The notes beneath the pieces were generated by a model, which did not search any database, had not been told where the DNA came from, and worked only from the letters and a program-made list of their open reading frames with translations. From contig WQYX01000013.1 in NCBI GenBank assembly GCA_009781005.1, forward strand, positions 1-64,000: DNA of 64,000 nt, read 5' to 3'. Shown here one piece after another: positions 56,699-64,000 of this stretch. A program made the position numbers and the translations under genes. The DNA comes from Polyangiaceae bacterium (GTDB taxonomy: Bacteria; Myxococcota_A; Polyangia; Polyangiales; Polyangiaceae). The first letter of the stretch is position 1. The number at the start of each line of letters is the position of its first letter.

Positions 56699-57762
56699 GG
56701 TTTTTTTCGTCGCTTCGGCGCCTTCGACACAGCGAGCATCTTCGAATTTTCAAGCATCTTGGCGGTGGCCGTTAGGTCCTCGATATACCTCGCCTCGGCT
56801 TTGGTCTCGGCCTCAATACGCCGACGATCGGAGAACGCGTCGTATTGCTCATTGGCCCAGTTCGTCGCAAGTTCGTGCGAGACACCGCCGGCCGTGGTGA
56901 GCACGGGTAACTCCGTGTCGGCGAGGAACTTGTCGAGGTCGATTTCCCAGTCGGCCATCTTGATGTCCTTGCGGCGCCGAGCGCGAAACTCGGCGCGATC
57001 GAGGAACATCACAACGATGCGGTTGAGCGTGTCGATCTCTTCGTCATCCAAGTAGTTCTTCGCAGTGACCACATCGCGTTTGAGAACGCGGTTGCCGCTC
57101 CAACTCGTAAGCCCCATGTTTGGCTTGGTCGCGTCGGCACGCTGATGGACGATCTCGGCGGCGGTGAGGCCCGTTGCAGCGAAGTGCATTTTGTTTTGCA
57201 TCTTCGCGAAGAAGACTTGCGCCTCGCGATCGCTCTCGCGGTAATCGGACGCGAGGGCGAAGATCTCCCGCACGCGCTGATACACCCGCGCCTCGCTCGC
57301 GCGGATCTCGCGGATGCGCGCGAGCAACTCGTCGAAGTAGTCTGCGATCCGGTCGGTTCGCTTCAGTCGCTGATCGTCGAGCGTGAATCCTTTGACGAGA
57401 TACTCGGTGAGTCTGGCGGTCGCCCACTGCCGAAACTGCGTGCCGCGATGACTCCGCACGCGGTAGCCAACGGCAAGCACCACGTCGAGGTTGTAGTGCT
57501 CGATCTCGCGAGAAACCGAGCGATTCCCTTCGGTTCGAACTATCCGGAATTTCCGGACAGTTGCTTCCCGGACGAGCTCGTTCTCGTCGTAAATGTTTAC
57601 GATATGCTCGTTGATGGTGCGTACATCCTTGTCGAACAGCTCAGCGATCAGGGCCTGCGTCAGCCAGATCGTCTCGCCCTCGAAGCGGCACTCGATGCGG
57701 GTTCGTCCGTCCTCGGTTCGGTAGAGGATCAACTCGGATTTGGGCGCATCAGACTCGATCAT
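56695..57762 (-). CDS. rhuM: RhuM-family protein (intact)
   Basis: A 355-residue cytosolic protein. The N-terminus has ECRFEGETIWLTQALIAELF with a helix-turn-helix-like region. The central RhuM region has FRIVRTEGNRSVSREIEHYN, LDVVLAVGYRVRSHRGTQFR and WATARLTEYLVKGF, and the tail is basic (APKRRKKP). Named after a Salmonella island gene, it is frequent in type I restriction loci and phage-defence islands. DNA binding or toxin-like roles have been proposed, but none can be assigned here. It overlaps the Mrr-like gene upstream by 4 bp (ATGA). Confidence 0.9.
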   Translation of the reverse strand: MIESDAPKSELILYRTEDGRTRIECRFEGETIWLTQALIAELFDKDVRTINEHIVNIYDENELVREATVRKFRIVRTEGNRSVSREIEHYNLDVVLAVGYRVRSHRGTQFRQWATARLTEYLVKGFTLDDQRLKRTDRIADYFDELLARIREIRASEARVYQRVREIFALASDYRESDREAQVFFAKMQNKMHFAATGLTAAEIVHQRADATKPNMGLTSWSGNRVLKRDVVTAKNYLDDEEIDTLNRIVVMFLDRAEFRARRRKDIKMADWEIDLDKFLADTELPVLTTAGGVSHELATNWANEQYDAFSDRRRIEAETKAEARYIEDLTATAKMLENSKMLAVSKAPKRRKKP

Positions 57763-58733
57763 CGGACAGCAACCAAGTTAGGCTTAAAGAGCGGGTTTTT
57801 GTCGACGATAGCAGCCCGAACTTTGGCAGTTAGCAAATCCGACAGCGATTGCTCGAACTCGAGCAGAATCATCAACTCTTCCAACTCGACAAGAATAAAG
57901 GGGGCCTGACGAAGTGACTCTCGAACCATCGTTACTGCTGGATCTGTAAAGCCTGATGCTGAAATTAAGATTCCACGCGCAGCGCCGCGGCCGAACACCC
58001 GCACCATGTGCGGTGCCACCTTGTCAGTCCCAATCGGGTCGGAGTACCACTTTATTTCCACGAGATAGATGTCGCTAGACAGTTCGATGACCCCATCAAT
58101 CTGCTCAACGACGCCCTCTCCGGCTTCGCCGTATCTACGAAATGACTCTCGGACTAAAATACCAAACGATTTGAATAGATCGTTAAGCACCTTCTCCAAT
58201 TGGAGTCCTCTCGCGTGTGGGTCTTTCTCAGCGAAAAGAACGGCAAGACGGTCGCGAATTCGCGCGCGTTCCTCTGCAACGCGTTTCTTTTCAAGAATGG
58301 CCTGTTCTCGCTGCTGCCGTTCCTTGGCAGCCAAGGCATTTCGTTCGTCACTCATGCGTGTGAACGAGTCCTTCACATTCACGAGCTTCTGGATCTTTGC
58401 GACATAGCCTTCGGCCTTGGTGCGATCGTTGTCATACCCTAGAGAAAAATCGTCCCACTGTGTGACGCGCCGGAGAATCTCGCGGCGAGCGCGCAGTCGT
58501 GCGTCGCCAAGATCGTTAATCTGGCGCAAGACCTGTTTGACGATTTCGAACTTGTTAATGGATTCCTTGTCGTAACGTACCGTCTGCTGAATCGTTGCAT
58601 AGTCAACTTCAGGAACACCGCAACTCTTGAAGAAGTCGAGAACGGCTTGCTTCCCTTTGAGCAGACACGGGATCGCGTCGACCAACAACTGGAAAAGCTC
58701 GGGTGGATAGTGGTGGACGACCTGTTCGTTCAC
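57759..58733 (-). CDS. Mrr-like restriction endonuclease-fold protein
   Basis: A 324-residue protein. The N-terminal helical region (about 110 residues) and a Lys/Arg/Glu-rich coiled coil (120-165) precede a PD-(D/E)xK-type domain: Glu180, Asp213 in EQIDGVIEL, and Glu226-Ile-Lys228 in YLVEIKWYSD. That layout fits Mrr-like enzymes that cut modified DNA. It sits between hsdS and rhuM with 4-bp overlaps on both sides, so it is an integral part of the operon. Combining a type I enzyme with a modification-dependent nuclease would cover both unmodified and modified phage DNA; this is inference. GTG start. Confidence 0.8.
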   Translation of the reverse strand: MNEQVVHHYPPELFQLLVDAIPCLLKGKQAVLDFFKSCGVPEVDYATIQQTVRYDKESINKFEIVKQVLRQINDLGDARLRARREILRRVTQWDDFSLGYDNDRTKAEGYVAKIQKLVNVKDSFTRMSDERNALAAKERQQREQAILEKKRVAEERARIRDRLAVLFAEKDPHARGLQLEKVLNDLFKSFGILVRESFRRYGEAGEGVVEQIDGVIELSSDIYLVEIKWYSDPIGTDKVAPHMVRVFGRGAARGILISASGFTDPAVTMVRESLRQAPFILVELEELMILLEFEQSLSDLLTAKVRAAIVDKNPLFKPNLVAVR

Positions 58734-60040
58734 GGTACCTCCAAAGTGTGCTCAGCGTCAGCGACCGAAATTTCGCCCGAGAGCAGGCGCGGCAACAGCT
58801 CGTCGCGCATGCGTGCTAGCGTCCGAGATTCGAGGTCCAGCGCGATTTGTTTGTGCAGGATCGGCTCGAGTACGCGGCTCGCGGCGGACAGCACGGATGC
58901 GGACGGCACCACGCACTTTGCTGCCGTTAGGTGATGACGCTGGATGTGCCCCATCGTCGTTGCTTTGTCTCCTGCGATGCGCTGGAACTCGGGTAGATGC
59001 TCGACGAGCCAGTGGAGATAGAACGACTTTGGATAACTCTGTGACGTGAGGCGAAACAGGTGCTGATTCAGTGCAGCTCTGCCGCCGCACCACACAACAA
59101 CAGCCAGACTTCCTGACCAGGAGAAGACTACATCGCCGTTCTCGAGAATGCACTCCGGCGTGATGTCTGCCCGAGCCCACTCATCACTGCCTGGTTGCCC
59201 GGTGCGTAGTTGCGCAATCTTCACGACCGGCAGGCGCGGGTCGTTGCCTTTCGGCCTGAACTTCTGGAGAGCGAGGCCATTACGGAAATCAGCGATTTCA
59301 TCGAGCGGTTGAATGCTCCACCCCCTCGGAATCAACCCCAACTCCGACTCCACAAACGCACTCGGAAACAGCTTCGCAGTCTCCGCGTCCATCCCGCTTG
59401 GCGCGCGGCCGTCGGCATTTGCGCGCACCGGGTCGAAGTCGACGAACCACGACTTGAAGAGCGCCCGCGCCATCGCCTCGAGTGTCTCGTTCATCCGGCG
59501 ATTCAGTTCGATCTTGTCGTCGAGGGTGCCGAGGATGTGGGCGATGGTGCGCTGCTCGGCGAGCGGCGGAAGCTGCAAAGGTGTTGCCTTGAGGAGGCCA
59601 AGGTTCGTGTGGGGAACGCCGGTCTGGATCGCGTTTTTGCGGATGTATTCCTGCTGCTCATCGCTGCGAAACACGTAGTAGAGGAAGAGTGGCAGCGCCT
59701 TGCGTCTGTCCACCGTCAGCTTCATCTGGCTTTGTGAGATGAGATAGCGCTCGTACGGACGCATCGGTACAAGCGCCACCTGACCTAGCGTGCCTCGCTG
59801 GGTGAAGACAATGTCTCCGGGCTCCGCGTGGTTCGCGGCAAGGCTCTCTGATTTGGCGCGCGAAACGAAAGCGAAGTCTCCTTCAACCCACCGGTTGCCC
59901 ATGTTTGTGCCCCGGATGACGGGCACGCCTGCGTCGACGTAATCGCGACTCACCAAGTCGGAGCCGAACGGGCCACCAACGATCGCGTTGCGCATGGGAG
60001 CGGCAACGTCAGCCACTATGCATGAGAGCCTCTCACCCAT
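58730..60040 (-). CDS. hsdS: Type I restriction specificity subunit
   Basis: A 436-residue DNA-recognition subunit with two target-recognition domains (residues about 5-170 and about 225-410), each followed by a conserved helix ([20 protein letters not shown], and [20 protein letters not shown]). The first helix is complete and closes with [11 protein letters not shown]. The two halves determine a bipartite target that cannot be read from sequence alone. ATG at 60040 overlaps the hsdM end by 8 bp; a TTG two codons earlier is possible. Confidence 0.92.
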   Translation of the reverse strand: MGERLSCIVADVAAPMRNAIVGGPFGSDLVSRDYVDAGVPVIRGTNMGNRWVEGDFAFVSRAKSESLAANHAEPGDIVFTQRGTLGQVALVPMRPYERYLISQSQMKLTVDRRKALPLFLYYVFRSDEQQEYIRKNAIQTGVPHTNLGLLKATPLQLPPLAEQRTIAHILGTLDDKIELNRRMNETLEAMARALFKSWFVDFDPVRANADGRAPSGMDAETAKLFPSAFVESELGLIPRGWSIQPLDEIADFRNGLALQKFRPKGNDPRLPVVKIAQLRTGQPGSDEWARADITPECILENGDVVFSWSGSLAVVVWCGGRAALNQHLFRLTSQSYPKSFYLHWLVEHLPEFQRIAGDKATTMGHIQRHHLTAAKCVVPSASVLSAASRVLEPILHKQIALDLESRTLARMRDELLPRLLSGEISVADAEHTLEVP

Positions 60041-61649
60041 ATCCAAGCCCCCTCAAATTCTCCCGAATCTCCTTCTCGAGCCTCGCCCCCTCGGCAAACT
60101 GCTCCTCCAGCGTCGCAACAAGCCGCTTCATCTTCTCGTTAAACGGCTCGCCATCGTCTTCGATCTCCTCGGCCCCAACGTAGCGGCCCGGCGTGAGCAC
60201 GAACTGGTGCGCCGCGATCTCTTCGGTCGAAGCAGACTTGCAGAAGCCCGGCACGTCCTCGTACTTGCCGGGGCCGTCACCGCGCCAGCGATGGTACGTG
60301 TCGGCGATGCGCGCGATGTCATCGTCGGAGAGCTCGCGGTGCACGCGATCAACCAGCGTCCCGAGCTTGCGCGCATCGATGAAGAGCGTCTCCTTCTGGC
60401 GGTTGCGCATCTTCTTGCCGCGTCCGCCGAGCCCGTTCTTCTTGTCACGCGCCAGGAACCACAGACACACCGGGATCTGCGTCGAGTAAAAAAGCTGCCC
60501 CGGCATCGCCACCATGCAGTCGACAAGATCCGCCTCGACGATGGCCTTGCGGATCTCGCCCTCGCCCGACTGCTGCGACGACATGCTGCCGTTCGCGAGC
60601 ACAAACCCTGCGATGCCCGCGGGCGCGAGGTGATGGAGGAAGTGTTGCACCCAGCCGAAGTTGGCATTGCCCGCAGGCGGCACGCCGTACTTCCAGCGCA
60701 TATCTTCTTTTAGGCGCGGCTGGCCCCAATCGCTGTCGTTGAAGGGGGGATTGGCCAGCACGTAATCGGCCTTGAGATCCTTGTGGCCGTCGGCGTGGAA
60801 GGTGTTGCCATGAACGATGTTCGCGTCGATGCCGCGAATCGCGAGGTTCAACTTTGCGAGGCGCCAAGTCGTATGGTTGGACTCCTGACCGTAAATGCTC
60901 ACGTCACCAACGCGCCCGCCGTGCGCCTCGACGAACTTCTCGCTCGAGACGAACATGCCGCCCGAGCCGCAGCACGGATCGAACACGCGACCCTTGTAAG
61001 GTGCAATCATCTCCACGAGCACGCGAACGACGCCGCGCGGCGTGTAAAACTGGCCACCGTTCTTTCCCTCAGCAGCGGCGAACTTGGTGAGGAAGTACTC
61101 GTAAACGCGCCCGAGCACGTCGCGAGAGCGACTCTCCTTGTCGCCGAGGCCGATGGTCCCAACGAGGTTGATAAGTTCTCCGAGGCGCGTCTTGTCGAGC
61201 GCGGGGCGGCCGTAATCCTTTTGGAGCACGCCCTTGAGCGTGTTGTTGTCACGCTCGATGGCAACCATTGCGTCGTCCACCAACTTGCCAATCGTTGGCT
61301 GCGTGGCCCTGCCTTGAAGGAATGACCATCGCGATTCCTTCGGCACCCAGAAGATGTTGTCCGCCATGTACTCGTCGCGATCTTCGGGATCGGCGCCGGA
61401 CTTCATGTCTGCTTGGAGGGCAGCGTGCTTGTCCTCGAAGGCATCGGAAATGTACTTCAGGAAGATGAGGCCAAGGACGACGTGCTTGTACTCGGCCGCG
61501 TCCATGTTGTTGCGAAGCTTGTCTGCCATCTGCCACAGCTTCTCTTCGAAGCCGACGATGGCATCGGAAGCACCCGCGCCGTTCTTGCTCGAGGAAGCGC
61601 CATCCGGCTTTGGCTTCCGCCCTCGCTTCTTCGCGCCGCTATCACTCAT
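60033..61649 (-). CDS. hsdM: Type I restriction DNA methyltransferase subunit
   Basis: A 538-residue adenine methyltransferase. The N-terminal HsdM helical domain ([20 protein letters not shown]) precedes the SAM-binding fold with [17 protein letters not shown] (motif I) and catalytic motif [11 protein letters not shown] (NPPF). It adds the N6-methyl mark and is required for both modification and restriction with HsdS and HsdR. The first 25 residues are Lys/Ser-rich. GAGGA precedes the ATG. First gene of the operon hsdM-hsdS-mrr-like-rhuM-(rhuM)-hsdR. Confidence 0.96.
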   Translation of the reverse strand: MSDSGAKKRGRKPKPDGASSSKNGAGASDAIVGFEEKLWQMADKLRNNMDAAEYKHVVLGLIFLKYISDAFEDKHAALQADMKSGADPEDRDEYMADNIFWVPKESRWSFLQGRATQPTIGKLVDDAMVAIERDNNTLKGVLQKDYGRPALDKTRLGELINLVGTIGLGDKESRSRDVLGRVYEYFLTKFAAAEGKNGGQFYTPRGVVRVLVEMIAPYKGRVFDPCCGSGGMFVSSEKFVEAHGGRVGDVSIYGQESNHTTWRLAKLNLAIRGIDANIVHGNTFHADGHKDLKADYVLANPPFNDSDWGQPRLKEDMRWKYGVPPAGNANFGWVQHFLHHLAPAGIAGFVLANGSMSSQQSGEGEIRKAIVEADLVDCMVAMPGQLFYSTQIPVCLWFLARDKKNGLGGRGKKMRNRQKETLFIDARKLGTLVDRVHRELSDDDIARIADTYHRWRGDGPGKYEDVPGFCKSASTEEIAAHQFVLTPGRYVGAEEIEDDGEPFNEKMKRLVATLEEQFAEGARLEKEIRENLRGLGYG

Positions 61650-61697
61650 GGTCCTCGCGGCTTCGTATTCCAGCCCGTCGCCGGGCTCAACGATCCT

Positions 61698-63338
61698 TCA
61701 GTATAGGGCGTGATCGGCGTCCGAGTGCGGGCTTGCGAGCGCGCGTTCTGCGGGTGTCTCGGCGACGGCCATGAGCTGCGTCTTCGCCAAGGCGATCTCG
61801 CGGGGGCGATGATTGTATTGTGCAAAATCGACGGCGAGCGCGAGGATCAACGGATCGGCGGGAGCAACACGTAACGCGTCACGCATCCGCAAAGCCGTGT
61901 CCCTGCCCCGTGGGTTTGCCATGGCCACGAGAGAGAGAGAGTAAGCCACGATGGGATCGACATCCGCCGCGTTCGCAAGGCGCGCAAGCTTCGCCTGCGC
62001 GTCAGCGCCCGACGGATCCTTGAGAACTGCAAGAAGCAACTCGTGCTTTGCATCGAGAACACCGGCGGCCGGCGCAATGCTTGGCACCTCGCGCCGCCTC
62101 GCCGATAGCTCGATGCCTAGCTCCAAGGGAAGATCTTCGGCCGCGACAACGCCTCTCGCAGCGAGATCGACAAGCAACGATCCGGTGAGCGAATCGTGCG
62201 CCGCCATGGGCGTCCACCGCACGCGCTCGAGCCAACTTCGCGCAATCTCCGCACCTGCCAGACGCGCAAGCCGATCCGCAAAGACGAGCACGCAAACCTG
62301 CGGCGGACGATCGGTCACGCGCGCAAGTCGAGGATGGACAGAAACGGAGTCCGCCGACGCGAGCGCGTCCAGGATCATATGCGCGGCGCTCGCGCCCGGA
62401 TCGGCGCGCGCAACCGTCTGCGCTATCGACAGTGCCGCCGCGCGTTCGCCGAGGAGCAGCGCGCGCGCCGCGACCTCCGCAAGCGAAACACGTCCGCGCG
62501 TTGCGCGCGCAGATGCCGTGGGCAAGTCTCCGCGCGCGAGGGCTTCGTCGACCGCGAGACGCGCGACCGTCGGATCCCGAGGACCGCGCACGCCGAGCTC
62601 TCGCGATGCATCCGCAAGCGTCGCCGAAACCTCTCGCGCCAAGACGAGATGCCCTGCACCAAGCAGCGTGAGGGCACCGGACTCCACCTCCAGCGAGCGC
62701 GTCGGCGCCGTCGTCACGAGGCCCTCGAGTCCTCGCGCTACGAGATAAGCGTCGTTGCGTGAACGTCCCCAGTCGCCGAGCGCACTCCACGCGACATCTG
62801 AGTTGCCGTGCTCGAGCGTGAGCGCGATCGCACGCTCGCGTCCCGACGCATCCGCTCGCCGCGCGTCGATCCGCAACAGAAGCGCGTCGAGGTTCGCGTT
62901 CCCTGGATCCCGGGCCGTTGCTTGCATCGCGTACGTGCGTGCAGGATGCATATTTCCGCGTCGCTCGGCACATCTCGCCTTTGCAGCAAGAGTGCCCGCA
63001 TACGCAGGATCGATCCGGCGTGCCTTGTCGAACGCGCGATCGGCCTCCGTGTCCCGTGCGTCGCGAAGGCATCGGACCTCACCGATGCGCGTCCAGATCT
63101 CCACATCGCCATCGTCTTGTCGCGCTGCAAGCGAGAAGGCGGACAGCGCAGAATCGAGTTCACCTGATGCCTCGGCGAGCACGCCGCGCAGATACAAGGC
63201 GTACGCCTCCGCAGGCACGTACGCATCGCGCACGATGCGGCCGTCGTAAACGCGGACGACTTCGGCGTGCGTGCAACCAGCCATCGACCCCGATAGCAGC
63301 AACGCAAACATGACATGAAACGCAAACGAGGCTCGCAC
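61698..63338 (-). CDS. TPR-repeat lipoprotein
   Basis: A 546-residue lipoprotein; the signal ends SMAGC. TPR-type repeats follow: YALYLRGVLAEASGELDSAL, AFDKARRIDPAYAGTLAAKA, YAMQATARDPGNANLDALLL. The remainder is Ala/Arg/Leu-rich and predicted helical. Such proteins act as scaffolds in outer-membrane or secretion complexes; no named family is recognised. It starts GTG 5 bp after the Lon-like gene stop, so the two are co-transcribed. An internal ATG (63311) would shorten the signal but is less likely. Confidence 0.75.
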   Translation of the reverse strand: MRASFAFHVMFALLLSGSMAGCTHAEVVRVYDGRIVRDAYVPAEAYALYLRGVLAEASGELDSALSAFSLAARQDDGDVEIWTRIGEVRCLRDARDTEADRAFDKARRIDPAYAGTLAAKARCAERRGNMHPARTYAMQATARDPGNANLDALLLRIDARRADASGRERAIALTLEHGNSDVAWSALGDWGRSRNDAYLVARGLEGLVTTAPTRSLEVESGALTLLGAGHLVLAREVSATLADASRELGVRGPRDPTVARLAVDEALARGDLPTASARATRGRVSLAEVAARALLLGERAAALSIAQTVARADPGASAAHMILDALASADSVSVHPRLARVTDRPPQVCVLVFADRLARLAGAEIARSWLERVRWTPMAAHDSLTGSLLVDLAARGVVAAEDLPLELGIELSARRREVPSIAPAAGVLDAKHELLLAVLKDPSGADAQAKLARLANAADVDPIVAYSLSLVAMANPRGRDTALRMRDALRVAPADPLILALAVDFAQYNHRPREIALAKTQLMAVAETPAERALASPHSDADHALY

Positions 63339-63343
63339 TGTCG

Positions 63344-64000
63344 CTACCGAGAACGATAGTCCCCTCTCGCGTCACTTAGGTCCGCGCGGCTCACGTCGTC
63401 CATCGATTCGAGAGCCGGCGGGCCGTGCGTGTGCGGCCCCTCGGCGGCGCGCAGGCGCTCGGCGATCTCGATGATGCGTCGCTCGACGCGCCCGAAGACA
63501 CTCGATGCCGGGAAACGCCCGGATGTATCGCGCTCGCCCGCGGACACGCCAGTAAGAACCTCGATGCCCTGAGCAACCGTGGTGACCGCGTAAAGATGGA
63601 AGCTTCCGTCCTCGATGGCCTTCGCGACGTCTTCGCGCAAAACGAGGTGCTCGAGATTCGCGCACGGCAGCATCACGCCCTGTTTGCCCGTCAGGCCACG
63701 CGCACGACAAAGATCGAAGAAGCCCTCGATCTTTGCGCACACGCCGCCAATGGCTTGGATCTCACCGAGCTGATTCACGCTGCCCGTCACGGCGATGCCT
63801 TGATCGATCGCGACATCGGCCAGCGCCGAGAGAACGCCGAAGAGCTCGCTCGACGACGCGCTGTCGCCGTCGATCTCACCGTAACTCTGCTCGAACGCGA
63901 TCTGCGCTCTGAGACTGAGCGGACGTTCCTGGCCGAACATGCGCGCAAGATACCCTCGGATGATCGCGACGCCCTTGGTATGGATGGCACCACCGAGCTG
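63344..64000 (-). CDS. Lon-like protease, C-terminal part (runs off the window)
   Basis: The last about 218 residues of an ATP-dependent protease of the S16/COG1067 group. GGAIHTKGVAIIRGYLAR, FEQSYGEIDGDSASSSEL (catalytic Ser in GDSASS), GSVNQLGEIQAIGGVCAKIE (catalytic Lys) and RARGLTGKQGVMLPC are the protease domain. The AAA+ part lies beyond position 64000. Members of this group are distinct from housekeeping Lon; the substrate is unknown. The frame is open to the window edge, so no start can be given. Confidence 0.92.
   Translation of the reverse strand, partial: QLGGAIHTKGVAIIRGYLARMFGQERPLSLRAQIAFEQSYGEIDGDSASSSELFGVLSALADVAIDQGIAVTGSVNQLGEIQAIGGVCAKIEGFFDLCRARGLTGKQGVMLPCANLEHLVLREDVAKAIEDGSFHLYAVTTVAQGIEVLTGVSAGERDTSGRFPASSVFGRVERRIIEIAERLRAAEGPHTHGPPALESMDDVSRADLSDARGDYRSR

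Overview
The window is GC-rich, gene-dense bacterial chromosome. It most resembles Myxococcota, probably the Polyangia side. The signs are many lipoproteins, a MYXO-CTERM-like sorting tail, a eukaryotic-type protein kinase fold, a haem lipoprotein/DUF1501 pair, a Lon-like protease with no relation to an ordinary lon locus, and a split nuo cluster. The taxonomic call is inference; there is no rRNA gene here.

Layout: 0.2-3.0 kb holds a PEGA lipoprotein and a PstI/BsuBI-type restriction-modification pair whose nuclease gene carries a frameshift. 3.0-16.5 kb is housekeeping and envelope biogenesis: guaA, dut, a large GT-C-like membrane protein, an NtrC-type regulator, bamD, greA, a membrane alkaline-phosphatase-fold/HEAT protein, a TPR membrane protein, a BamB-like propeller and a TlpA-like thioredoxin. 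17.0-20.8 kb is the haem lipoprotein/DUF1501 pair. 20.9-24.5 kb holds helD and gpsA, followed by a spacer with a convincing dif-like Xer site. 25.0-31.8 kb has two paralogous lipoproteins, groL-groS under a CIRCE operator, a pseudokinase, and tRNA-Gln and tRNA-Glu. 31.9-35.5 kb has an ATGA-coupled MFS operon, a decayed rtcB, a solitary rbfA and an upstream mini-ORF. 35.5-42.4 kb is accessory envelope genes: a barrel under a Fur-like box, a SpoU methyltransferase, a PrsW-like protease, an expansin, DUF2752 and TM2 proteins. 42.7-51.7 kb is nuoEFJKLMN. 53.0-61.6 kb is a type I restriction island (hsdM, hsdS, Mrr-like nuclease gene, rhuM, broken rhuM, hsdR). 61.7-64.0 kb is a TPR lipoprotein and the end of a Lon-like protease gene.

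The most interesting layer lies between and inside the genes. A mosaic family of roughly 120-190 bp palindromic elements recurs at about eight places. They share subterminal and central modules, but the outer arms differ between copies and still pair within each complete copy. One copy sits in frame inside the SpoU methyltransferase gene and adds 49 residues. Another supplies a possible start codon for a DUF2752 gene. A third has been split by a TA-flanked MITE. A second, two-copy repeat shows conserved loops with covarying stems, as expected of a structured RNA. A REPIN-like double hairpin forms the 3' ends of two convergent genes. These repeats, together with the frameshifted, truncated and duplicated restriction and RNA-repair genes, mark an actively remodelled chromosome.
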